In this document: positions 51,652 through 61,315 of the stretch, piece by piece
Position numbering within the stretch: the first letter of the stretch is position 1
Layout of the letters: the number at the start of each line of letters is the position of its first letter
Source: Euonymus europaeus
Lineage: Eukaryota; Streptophyta; Magnoliopsida; Celastrales; Celastraceae
Reading direction: 5' to 3'
Length of the DNA: 64,000 nt
Assembly: GCA_963580455.1 (NCBI GenBank)
Contig: OY756968.1
Location: 4,935,544-4,999,543 of the forward strand
The notes under the pieces: generated by a model
Database searches by the model: none
What the model was told of the DNA's origin: nothing
What the model saw: the letters and a program-made list of their open reading frames with translations, nothing else
Position numbers and translations under genes: made by a program

Positions 51652-51704
51652 CCTTGATTACGGTACATGTCATCACTATCACTGCTTGAGCTACTATCAT
51701 CCAT
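51648..51704 (-). CDS. Short Ser/Asp-rich frame overlapping the transposase start
   Basis: An 18-codon frame, MDDSSSSSDSDDMYRNQG, ends in TGA overlapping the transposase ATG (ATGA). Ser/Asp-rich leaders occur at the true N terminus of many plant Harbinger transposases, so this may be the original N terminus displaced by a one-base change, or a short upstream frame. Confidence 0.35.
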   Translation of the reverse strand: MDDSSSSSDSDDMYRNQG

Positions 51705-52004
51705 TTATCTACACAAGATAACAAACTAAAGTTAACACATGAAATAAGTGCTTAAGAATTGCTGATATTGAAAATCTATAACAGATACATCCAATATGTA
51801 AATTAAAAACACATCAAGCCATATTAAAATTCAAAACACATAATTCCATAAAAAAATCCGTAAGTCAACAACAATCCATCATAGTACTCCTTATCGGCAT
51901 AACAGGAAGTCAATAACAATGTCACAGTAGCACACATATGTGCTTTAAAAGTTCACATTGGAAATTAATGAATAAAGGCCAGGAACATATTCTGGTCATC
52001 AAAG

Positions 52005-53084
52005 TCATCCAATAGGGGCCCCATCTGAATTTTTCTTCCACAGCCTCTCAAGATACCCAAACCGTGCATCTGAAGGAAGTGCCAAGAATAGAAGCCTTTG
52101 AGAATTGGTATTGAAAAGCTCAATCCCATAGTAGAAAATTCCTGGATGGGATGTAATAATATTCAGCTCCACCAATGCCTTCACAGCTTGCTCGTAAGTT
52201 GGATCGATGTATTTTTCACTTTTTTTGGCCTCATAGTACTCCTTCTTCGTGGCAAAGTAAGCCCGCTGTTCTTCAGTTTGAGTGCTCACAAGCCCAACCA
52301 TGTTCTGGAAAGACTCACTGGTTTTAGCATTCTCAGAAACAACTCTCTTCTTCCCACTCCTTTCAGCAGCTCCTCCAGAACGAGCCCGTTTTCCAGCATT
52401 CTGTGACCCCTGACCTGGAGTGGTGGTCTTCACAGGGGAATGACCAGTGGAATGCAAGTCATCAAAGTCATCCAGGTCGGTTTGAGTTGGCACTTGTGGG
52501 GTGTAGCATGTGTTTCCAAAAAATTCCTCCAATCCATCATTTGCGGTGGTTGGTGCGATGCATTCTTCACCTGTCGCATTCTTGCCTCCCCAAAGAAGGT
52601 CTTGCTCCTCACGTAAAGGCAAACCAGCAGTCCGAAATTTCTTGTACTGTGGGTTCTCCTGTAAGATGGTCAAATAGTTAGATGAAAAACTCAATTATAT
52701 AAGCCATAATAATATGAATGAATGAAATCCACTTTTTGACAATGCTTATAGACTTACAGCAATTCTGGCAGCCCACCAATCATCGGATGCGTCCACCATG
52801 CCTGTCTCCGGGTTCACACCTAACCCGGTTTCAGCGTTCATCAAGCGCTGAAAACGTTGCCAGTTCTGTTTCATGTTGTCGTGCTTAGTCTTAATTTTAT
52901 TGGAAGTGAAGATAGACCCGGTTACTTGCTTGAACTCTTCACTTATTTTGTCCCACTTGATTGTCCCCATGTGCTTGTTCTTCCACGCAATGAGCAAATC
53001 AAGAAAGACCTTCGTTAGGGGTTGATCCCACTTCGCTGGCCCACTCTCAGTATGTTGCATAATGTCTTTCCCCTTTCTACTCAT
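52005..53084 (-). CDS. Harbinger accessory protein, Myb/SANT-like
   Basis: complement(join(52005..52658,52758..53084)) encodes 326 residues. The N-terminal half holds a Myb/SANT-like trihelix (WDQPLTKVFLDLLIAWKNKH, IKWDKISEEFKQVTGSIFTS, KIKTKHDNMKQNWQRFQRLM), followed by a conserved WWAARIA-ENPQYKKFRTAGLP junction across the 99-bp intron. A polar Ser/Thr-rich linker contains a basic patch (GKRARSGGAAERSGKKRVV) suited to nuclear import, and a helical C terminus closes the protein. It resembles the plant Myb/SANT-like family used both by Harbinger ORF1 and by host genes (L10-interacting MYB type). The gene has a non-coding first exon ending at 55251, separated by a 2157-bp leader intron. Confidence 0.9.
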
Positions 53085-53100
53085 AGTATGATACTATAAG

Positions 53101-54010
53101 AAAGTTCATATGCATCCAGGAATTATATACACATCAAAACAGATTCCTAACATCACTCACTGTTTTTACTGTTCACATATAACACAAAAATCTCATCACA
53201 TGCCTAAAAATAGGACCTAGCAAGCATAGAAATGAACCGAGCTAAAATCAGTCTCATAAGTCCAAAACTGCATCATAACGCAGTTCAAACACATCCAGGA
53301 ATTATCATACAGAAAAAAACAGCTTCCTAGGTTAACTCACTGTTTTTACTGTTCACATATAACACAAAAATCTCATCACATTCCTAAAAATAGGACCTAG
53401 CAAGCATAGAACATATATGGAGCTCAAAACAGTCTCATAAGTCCAAAACTGCATCATAAGGAAGTTCAAAACATCCAGTGAATATCATACAGAAAAAACA
53501 GCTTCCTAGGTTTGTCCCACTGTTTTTACTGTTCACATATAACACAAAAATCTCATCACATGCCTAAAAATAGGACCTAGCAAGCATAGAAATGAACCGA
53601 GCTAAAATCAGTCTCATAAGTCCAAAACTGCATCATAACGCAGTTCAAACACATCCAGGAATTATCATACAGAAAAAACAGCTTCCTAGGTTAACTCACT
53701 GTTTTTACTGTTCACATATAACACAAAAATCTCATCACATGCCTAAAAATAGGACCTAGCAAGCATAGAAATGAACCGAGCTAAAATCAGTCTCATAAGT
53801 CCAAAACTGCATCATAACGCAGTTCAAACACATCCAGGAATTATCATACACACACTAACAGCTCCATAAGTTAACAAACTATTTTTACTGTTCACAGATA
53901 ACATAAAAATCACATCACCATGCCAAAAAATACGGGTGTAGCAAGCATAGAACATAAACAGAGCTCAAAACAATTGCATAAGTCCAAAACAACATCAAGT
54001 GAAGCAAAAC
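53101..54010. repeat. Five tandem copies of a 180-bp unit in the transposon leader intron
   Basis: The phrase tgtttttactgttcacatat starts at 53161, 53341, 53521 and 53700, and a diverged copy starts at 53880, giving periods of 180, 180, 179 and 180. Each unit also contains cacaaaaatctcatcacatg, taggacctagcaagcataga and agtctcataagtccaaaact. Copies 1, 3 and 4 are almost identical; copy 5 is the most diverged. Confidence 0.95.
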
Positions 54011-54050
54011 AGGTTCATTGCAGCCCACCAGTTTCATAAGGCAATCTTTA

Positions 54051-54372
54051 AATGCCGGAGTTCCAATAGGGCATAAAACAGACAGAAAAAATAGCTCACT
54101 GGTTTAGTGTTTCCTTAATACATAAAAACCTAAGTGAGATGGAAAAAAAGGCCAAAAAATCCTACTTTCATTAGGAGAGCAAGCAGAAACAACTTCATTG
54201 AAAATACACAAATGCCGGAGTTCCAATAGGGCATAAAACAGACAGAAAAAATAGCTCACTGGTTTAGTGTTTCCTTAATACATAAAAACCTAAGTGAGAT
54301 GGAAAAGAAAAGGCCAAAAAATCCTACTTTCATTAGGAGAGCAAGCAGAAACAACTTCATTGAAAATACACA
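54051..54372. repeat. 160-bp tandem duplication in the leader intron
   Basis: aatgccggagttccaatagg starts at 54051 and 54211; both copies run to tcattgaaaatacacaaa and differ by little more than a few bases in an A-rich stretch. Confidence 0.93.
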
Positions 54373-54763
54373 AAAATAAAGCATTTGAACGATAGTTTTT
54401 AAAGTTCATTAATACCCTAAGTAGAGCACAACCAATTTCAAAGTTCAAAATTAACAACACATCAAGCCCTAATAATACATCTACTATCGAAAGTATTAAG
54501 AGTTTATTTTCCAAGCGCAAGAAGATAGAATACAAAAAGAAGTCAATATAGAATACAACAGGGAAATCGCCGCATTCATACCAATAGAAAACAACAAAGA
54601 AGATTTAAAGATTAGTATGCAGCAGTGGGCATTAGCAATCGCAAGAATATACAACCCCATAAATGAAAAGAACCAAGAGGAGGAAATCGCAATACTAACA
54701 CAGAAAAAAATGGCTATACTCATTGACCTAAACATTGAACCAAGTTCCAAAAATGTCCAAACA

Positions 54764-55068
54764 ATAACCTAGACAGTGAGCTAAGATCCACTTTGGCTAT
54801 CAAATTCTAGACTAACGTAGACAGTGAGCTAAGAATGTCAATTTGGATATCAAATTCTACTGTAACCTAGACAGTGAGCTCGAAAATTCAAAAATTTCCA
54901 TACAAATCCAAAAAATTAAGGGAAGTTACAAATAGAGCCTAATTGAATATCCATTGACCCAAATCGAGCAAACCCACGAGCCTAATCAGAATATCCATTT
55001 ATCCTAATCAAGCAAACCCATGAACCTAATCAGAATATCCATTCAGCCTAATCGACCAAACCCATGAC
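54764..55068. repeat. Two short tandem arrays (about 47 bp x3 and about 43 bp x3)
   Basis: (c/g)tagacagtgagct recurs three times between 54764 and 54880, with (g/a)tatcaaattcta between copies. gagcctaat(t/c)...gaatatccatt...aatc(g/a)a(g/c)caaaccca recurs three times between 54936 and 55068. Confidence 0.8.
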
Positions 55069-55612
55069 AAATGTGGGAAGTTACAAATAGGCGTCCGAGT
55101 ATGTGAATCAGGGGAGACAGAAAGGAGCGACAGAGAGCACGGATAATTACTAATTTCTTCAAAACTAGGGTTTTTTCAACAGAGATGAAGAATATCACGA
55201 ATAAAACTGAAAAGCAAAAAGAAATAGGGAGATGAAGAATCGAGACATACCTGTTGGAGGAAGCGACCGTGAAGGTTGAGGTGTATCGCATTTGATTCTG
55301 GTTCGACGTTGTTCAACGAAAACAAACGCAAGGAACGGAGAGGAGTTCAGACGAGAGAAGGGGCTGCGGGTTTGATTTTCATCCGTACATGCAGGGTAAA
55401 ATCACCATTAGTTAAGAGTGTAGGGGTAATTTGGACATTTCATATATTAGTGTCAAAAAATGCTAATAAAATGTCATATTTTTAGAGGTAAAAATGTTGA
55501 TTATTATGCTGAATGCTGAATTGTTGTTTGGTTCGGTTAACAATAATATGTAGCTTATATGTTACAGGCTGTATTATATGTTCTTTATTATTGTTTACCA
55601 AACGGGCACTGA

Positions 55613-56438
55613 TTATCCATGGTAGCAATTTGATGAAAAATTGTGGAATGCGCTAGAAAGGAAGCGTAAGATTAATTCGAAATCAAGAACACCCCATAAC
55701 CTCTTTCAACCTCAACTAATTGATATGAAGGTAACAGGAGGATCAATTGAATGAAATCCTCTTTCGACCTAAACCTATCACTGGAAGGGAACAAAACGAT
55801 CAAGACTCCGATACCCATTTTTAACCTCCGTTCAAACCTAGACCTAACAAGAATAGAGATGGACGAAACCAGAATTGACAGAGAAAAACAAAGAGGAAAA
55901 CATATTGAAGAAAGCTTCTTCTTTTGATATCATTTCTCAAAAACTGCTATTACAGACTAAGCTCATAACACTTAACAGAACCTTCACAGAACTTTTTAAC
56001 AAACTAATCACTGTTAATAACTTAACAGAAGTTCTAACCACCACTTTATGGTTAAAAGAAATGGGTTCATATCAATATATACATATACATACACACGCTA
56101 AGACAACAAGCTCTCAAATAATTGTTTTCAAACAAAAACTTAGCTGAATACATATCATTAGGGCAAAAATGACCATTAGCATTTGACAATTATTGGCTCC
56201 TCCTTCGACATAATCAAATTGATATGCTCACTGAATGATCAAACAAGTCAAATTCCAATCAGTGTAAGCATTCAAATACTCAATAAGGGTTTTACTATGA
56301 TGCTCAGTAAATGGTTGCGCATACCTAGTCTATGTTTACGTAAAAAATTACCTTGATCAAGCATTTAGAATGTTGTCAATTCCATGTTTTCATCCAAGAC
56401 ATACAGTAGTTAATAACCACCCTAATTCCACTGTTTAA
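55613..56438. other. Right flank of the transposon; 3' flank of the aminotransferase gene
   Basis: Starts with TTA (target duplication), then, on the minus strand, CTACCATGGATAA ending at the transposon, which could be the start codon context of the interrupted gene at 48790-49585. The part near 56438 should be the aminotransferase 3' UTR. No other gene is supported. Confidence 0.4.
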
Positions 56439-58951
56439 TTATCTTCTCCTCAGCTTCTCCTTCATCCTCTCAACAGCGTTCCTCAGGGTTATCTCATCTT
56501 TGCAGAAGGTGAATCGAACCAAATTCTTTCCCTCTTCTGGGTTCAAGTAAAATACACTGGTTGGAATTGCTACCACCCCAACTTCCTTGATCAGGTACTC
56601 ACAGAAGGCAATGTCATTTTCCAACCCAAAAGGAGTGTGATCTACTACCACAAAATAAGTTCCACTAGATGGGAATACCTTGAAACCAACAGCCTTCAAG
56701 CCTTCCACAAGTAATTCCTTCTTTGCCATATAATCTCTCTTTAGCTCAGTGTAGTAAGACTCTGGGGCATTAAGGGCTGTCGCAGCTGCCCACTGCATTG
56801 GTGTGGAGGTAGCAAAAGTGAGAAACGCGTGTGCCTGCCGCACTCCCCATGCTAGGTGTGGAGGAGCTATTGCCCACCCAATCTTCCACCCAGTTAAGGA
56901 AAATGTCTTCCCCAAAGAATTCATTGTCACCGTGCGTTCGTACATTCCAGGAAGAGAGGCCATAGAAATGTGCTCCATCTCGAAAGCCAACTTATCATAA
57001 ACCTCATCACTAAAAACCAGCACATCATTCTCAATGCAAAGAGAAGCAATCATGTTGAGTTCTTCCCTAGTGAACATCTTTCCAGTTGGGTTATGAGGAG
57101 TGTTTATGAGTATTGCACGCGTATTCTTTGTAATTGCAGACTTAAGCTCATTGATGGGTAGAGCGAAATCTGGAGGGCGCAATGTGATGCCCTTTATCTT
57201 GGCACCCGCCATTGAGAGAGTAGCTTCATATGAATCATAAAAGGGTGCAAAGAGAATAACTTCATCACCAGGATTTATCAAGCCCAGCATCGTTGCAGCA
57301 ATAGCTTCGGTGCAGCCAGAGGTAACAGTAACTTCCTTCTCTGGGTTCACCACAAGTCCTGTATCTTTCTTGAACCTTGCAGCAATGCTAGTGTTCAAAT
57401 CTGGAACTCCATATCCCCGAGCATATTGGTTCTTCCCATCCTTAATGGCTTGAATTGCAGCTTCTTTAACAAACTCTGGCCCATCAAAGTTGGGGAAACC
57501 CTGGCCAAGGTTTATTGCTCCATGTTTGATTGCAAGTGAGCTCATTTGGGTGAATATCGTCGTTTTGAACTTCTCCAAGCGCTTTGCAACCTGACAAACA
57601 TAAGTCAATAGATATGAATGAAGGGAACAATAAAAGAAGAAAAGTAGCGCATAAACTATATAGGCAACTGAATTAAGAGAGGAAACTCATGAGAGACTCA
57701 TTGCATTTGTCTAAACAAATTTGTAAGCATGAAATATGAGGGCAAAGGGGAAGGAAAAAAAAAACTAGCAGGTGAAGTGAGAACCATAAATTCATGATAC
57801 AATGACAGAAGGACATTAGCATTAAAAGAAGAGATAGATCGAGTAATAAAACATAGATTTTAGATGGAAATACAACCACTTCACACAATGACCACCATTA
57901 TTCAATAACATCCATGATAACAATAAATATAAAAAAAATAACTTTTATACGAACAAAGCATGATAGCCAACAGCCCAACATAACCAACCAATATCACATG
58001 GAATCAATAATGTAAGGAAATCAAACCTAACGGCATGTGTTGTAAATTACACACCCCCACACACCTACAGCATGAACGGTGACAAACGAAATTGAAGCTG
58101 TAAATTGGTGGATACTACCAGGGCAAAACAAGAAGAAGAAAAAATAATTTAGCAGTTGAAATGCAAAGTTTTTCGCTAGAAATGTATACAAATTACAAAA
58201 CCTAAAGTTACATAGCAATTTCAAAAGAATGATCGAAGAAGCAGACAGAAATGCTGTATATTTATCGTGCAAAAGCAATATCTGGATGGGAACCATACTT
58301 GCTCACACAGTCGATCAGATTTTTCGACCAATTTACTATATGAATCATGAAATCTGTTTTTCCACTTTCTCAATATACAGCTCAATGGAGAACCTTTTCT
58401 TCAATATCTGTATGAATCGATAATATTACATTCCAATTCCTTCCCAATACTTCCCAAGGAAAATCCAGAATAAGATCCCAAATTGACGGGGGAATCCATT
58501 CTCGTGGATCTCCGAAGATCCTTTCGATGACCTTTGTTGTGTTGAAGGATATATATATGATTCGATCGAGTAAAGCAGTCACGAATGAAGCAGACAGGAA
58601 AACATTTGAAGGCACACAACATTTTGAAGTAAAGGGGGGAAAGGGTAGACCCAATACAGAAAAGAGGGCTATTGCAAGACCTAGTTCAAAACGCCCAAAA
58701 TCAGCTCAAAATAATACCTGCAATGGTTGCTGAGGCTTCTGGGCGGAGTCGTTCTGGCTCGAAAGGGCATCTTTCTCGGTCGAAACAGTAGAGAAAGAAG
58801 CCATAAAAGAAGGGTAATTGGCAACTCTACTGCTGCAACCTCTGGCCCAAAGAAGATCGCTGCTCTTGGCAGGCAGATTCTTCGAAAATGCAAACAATGT
58901 AGAGGCTTTAAGCTCGAAGGTCCAACCATCTGAGAATATGTCCAGGTACAT
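56439..58951 (-). CDS. Class I/II PLP-dependent aminotransferase (kynurenine/methionine-type), plastid-targeted?
   Basis: complement(join(56439..57590,58718..58951)) encodes 461 residues in 2 exons. Exon 1 supplies a Ser/Ala-rich leader (about 1-65) suited to organelle import; exon 2 opens at VAKRLEKFKTTIFTQMSSLA. Fold type I marks: INLGQGFPNFDGP, ARGYGVPDLN, NTPHNPTGK (Asn binds PLP), VFSDEVYDKLAF (Asp and Tyr contact PLP), SLGKTFSLTGWKIGWA with the Schiff-base lysine at about K306, and NLVRFTFCKDE with the Arg that binds substrate carboxylate. It groups with kynurenine-oxoglutarate/glutamine transaminase K-like enzymes; from memory its closest Arabidopsis match is At1g77670. Start at 58951 (MYLDIF) is chosen; an in-frame ATG at 58972 adds seven residues. 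The single 1127-bp intron separates leader from enzyme. Confidence 0.93.
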
Positions 58952-59696
58952 TGACTCTGCATTACACCACACAGTGCAGTACTAAAATTTTTAGGGATTT
59001 CGCAGCCAAGAAAAGTAGAAAACAGAGTTGGGAAAGGAAGGCAAGTTCACGTGGGCTGCTTTGGAAATTAGTAGGACCCAATGAAATTCGATATACTTAT
59101 CTTCATGGACTAAAGAAGTTTGACGCCAGTTTAGATCCAATTATCCAATGGCCTTGCCACGTACAAGGCCCATCTACTATGAGAGGCCCATAATTTTCTT
59201 ACTTAATTTGACTAGATTCTGTATTTTTTTTAGGGTTTTTGCTCCGGATAAAAATGAAACAATCGAATCGGGTGTTTGGTAATTGAGATGAGGGGGCAGT
59301 GGTTTCGTTCTTTTTTTTTAATTGAACAAGTAGAATCTGTTTTTGATTTTGAATTCACTTTGTTTTATCAAGCGCTACATCACCTTTGGATCGTTCACTA
59401 AATTCATACTCGGCCCACATTTGCATAGTTTGCAATAGGTTACTTGGGATGAGACACATCGCAAACCACTTGGAAATAATTGATCCAATTTAGAATCGAA
59501 CTCTTGATCGCCGGTAAGATTCTTTATGCCCCAAGTCTGGAGAGATAACTAATGCAATATCTCCAAATTATAAAAATTAAAACTAAAACAACCCTACTTA
59601 AGAATTGAAGTAGGAAAAGAACAAGAAGTTGTTGCAGTGACTAGGCCGCCTAGTGCTTCCAAATTGAAAGAGAGAACTCCCACAACACAGTTAGCC
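58952..59696. other. Upstream region of the aminotransferase gene
   Basis: Expected promoter and 5' UTR. No TATA box could be assigned with confidence and no gene is seen. Confidence 0.45.
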
Positions 59697-59948
59697 AAGA
59701 TAATTTAGGTCACGCCCCCAGGGCATATGGCTCAGCGGCACCAGCTGTGGTCTCAAGTTTGGGGTAAGGCGGAGTCCCGGGTTCGAGTCGGCCAATGTGC
59801 ACGCTCACTTGGTGATTTAACCTGCCCACTCAGCTGTCCCTGTCGTTGTGTCGCATAACCTGCGACTTACATTCCACTGGCATTCCGAGGGCACGGGTCA
59901 GTGGACGGGTCCTTAGGTCCCGCCCCAACCTAAGATAATTTAGGTCAC
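59697..59948. repeat. 17-bp target-site duplications of the SINE
   Basis: Identical aagataatttaggtcac at 59697-59713 and 59932-59948 bracket the SINE. Confidence 0.93.
59714..59931 (+). mobile_element. tRNA-derived SINE, 218 bp
   Basis: Begins gcccccagggcatatggctc. An A-box-like tggctcagcgg and a B-box gggttcgagtc are separated by about 45 bp, as in RNA polymerase III promoters. It is GC-rich in an AT-rich setting and flanked by perfect 17-bp direct repeats aagataatttaggtcac (59697-59713 and 59932-59948), which mark retrotransposition. It lacks a clear A-tail, ending ccgccccaacct. It is not an intact tRNA: no acceptor stem pairs. Confidence 0.9.
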
Positions 59949-61315
59949 TGTCTTAATTTATTGTTCTCCATTTGTTTTCTGTGTCAAATATTTCTTCAAA
60001 TTGCCTATTCTCAATCAATTAGGTCACTATCTTAATACCATTGGTAATGCATTCAAGGATCAAAATAACTCAATTAATTTAAAATTAAGCATAAAATTAT
60101 TAATTACTGACATCACTACCCACATATACATACATACATACATATATGGTATTGTTTTTCCATAAAATAACAACTCATATATGTATATAAGTTGCATGTA
60201 CACGTCATCTATATATGGTTAGGAAAGGAACATCTTTAAATACAATTTTTTTCTTTCTGAAAATTATTTAATCATAGTCAAAGCACTCTATAATTTGTTA
60301 TTTTCTGGGAAAAGAATACCTCATGAGTTTATGGACTAGATTCACTCGTATATACTTATTGTGAGATGATATAATCTGTTTCTTATGTGAGGAACAAGAT
60401 TCCCTAAATTAAAAATTAATAGTTTGAAAGGGAAACTAGCGCTGCAATTTTATTTTATTTTTTTTGGTGGCATTGTCAAGACTAAAATTTTAAATTTCTT
60501 AAGTAATTTGGTATATAAGCAAAAAAACTCACACCCTCTCACACATTCAAGACCTTTTTCTTGGCTCAAGTATCGAACAACGATGATCCAAGAATTACAA
60601 AGTGATGCCTTCTCAATATATTCATAATGAATTGAATAACCCAAAGCAAATGGGTTGGATTTTTCGAGTACAATTGATCAAACTCTAGCTACCTCTTGCA
60701 TTTAAAGCAATTTTAGGTCCAAATTTGTGTACTTGGAACATAAACTAATATCATACAAGTACAATGAACTAATTAAATCAACTATAGAAAGCTCAGCAGT
60801 TAGGCAAATTCATTATTAGTCCATTAAAAGGCTAAAATTAACACGTGAAATGGGTGTTTATACAACCACACCAAACTTCTTAACCTAGCACCAAACCACT
60901 GTATATTGAATAATCAGAAGACATTCAGGACTACTTTCTTTTTCATAGCGTCTTTGCTGGACTTCCAGTCTCTAATTTGTTTCATGTGTTTCTTTTTGAA
61001 ATCACAAATATTTTTTAAAAAAACAATTTTCGAGTACAAGACTCTCGCAACAGCAGTTAATAGATAGAGAATATATACACAGATCTTATCTCATATATGT
61101 GGAGATACTGTTTTCAAGACGAAAATAAAGAAATGGAGGGGTGTTTGATAGAATGCAATATTGTAATTTTGTCATTCATTGGCTTCTTCAATCATCACAA
61201 TTGGTTTGATCAGTCTAATATTCTGTCTTGCTGGATCCACAAACCAAATCTCAGTGGTTCAGAAAATAAGGAAGAAACTGAAGGCAAAGGACATAATCAT
61301 GGGAAAGAAAGCAAT
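59949..61315. other. Intergenic / 3' flank of the NSP2-type gene
   Basis: AT-rich, with (CATA)n near 60125-60143. The side next to 61315 should be the 3' UTR of the GRAS gene. No further gene is supported. Confidence 0.45.

Larger units (their letters stand above)
49589..55612 (-). mobile_element. PIF/Harbinger DNA transposon with transposase and Myb-like gene
   Basis: About 6.0 kb, with two genes on the minus strand: a Myb/SANT-like accessory gene (5') and a DDE transposase (3'). The two proteins of PIF/Harbinger elements act together: the Myb-like one binds DNA and carries the transposase to the nucleus. The termini carry a GTTTGGT inverted repeat: gtgggtgtttggtta on the left, and the reverse complement of ttaccaaacgggcac on the right. 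The TTA on both sides is the TWA target choice expected of this superfamily. The left terminus is about 4 bases longer outside the shared motif, so exact ends are provisional. Both genes read without internal stops once introns are removed, so the copy may be recent. Confidence 0.85.

Noticed and set aside
53101..54010. 180-bp array as a centromeric satellite
   Set aside because: Only five copies, confined to a transposon intron in a gene-bearing region; the unit length alone is not evidence of a centromere.
59714..59800. A functional tRNA gene
   Set aside because: A and B boxes are present but no acceptor or anticodon stem pairs, and target duplications show a SINE.
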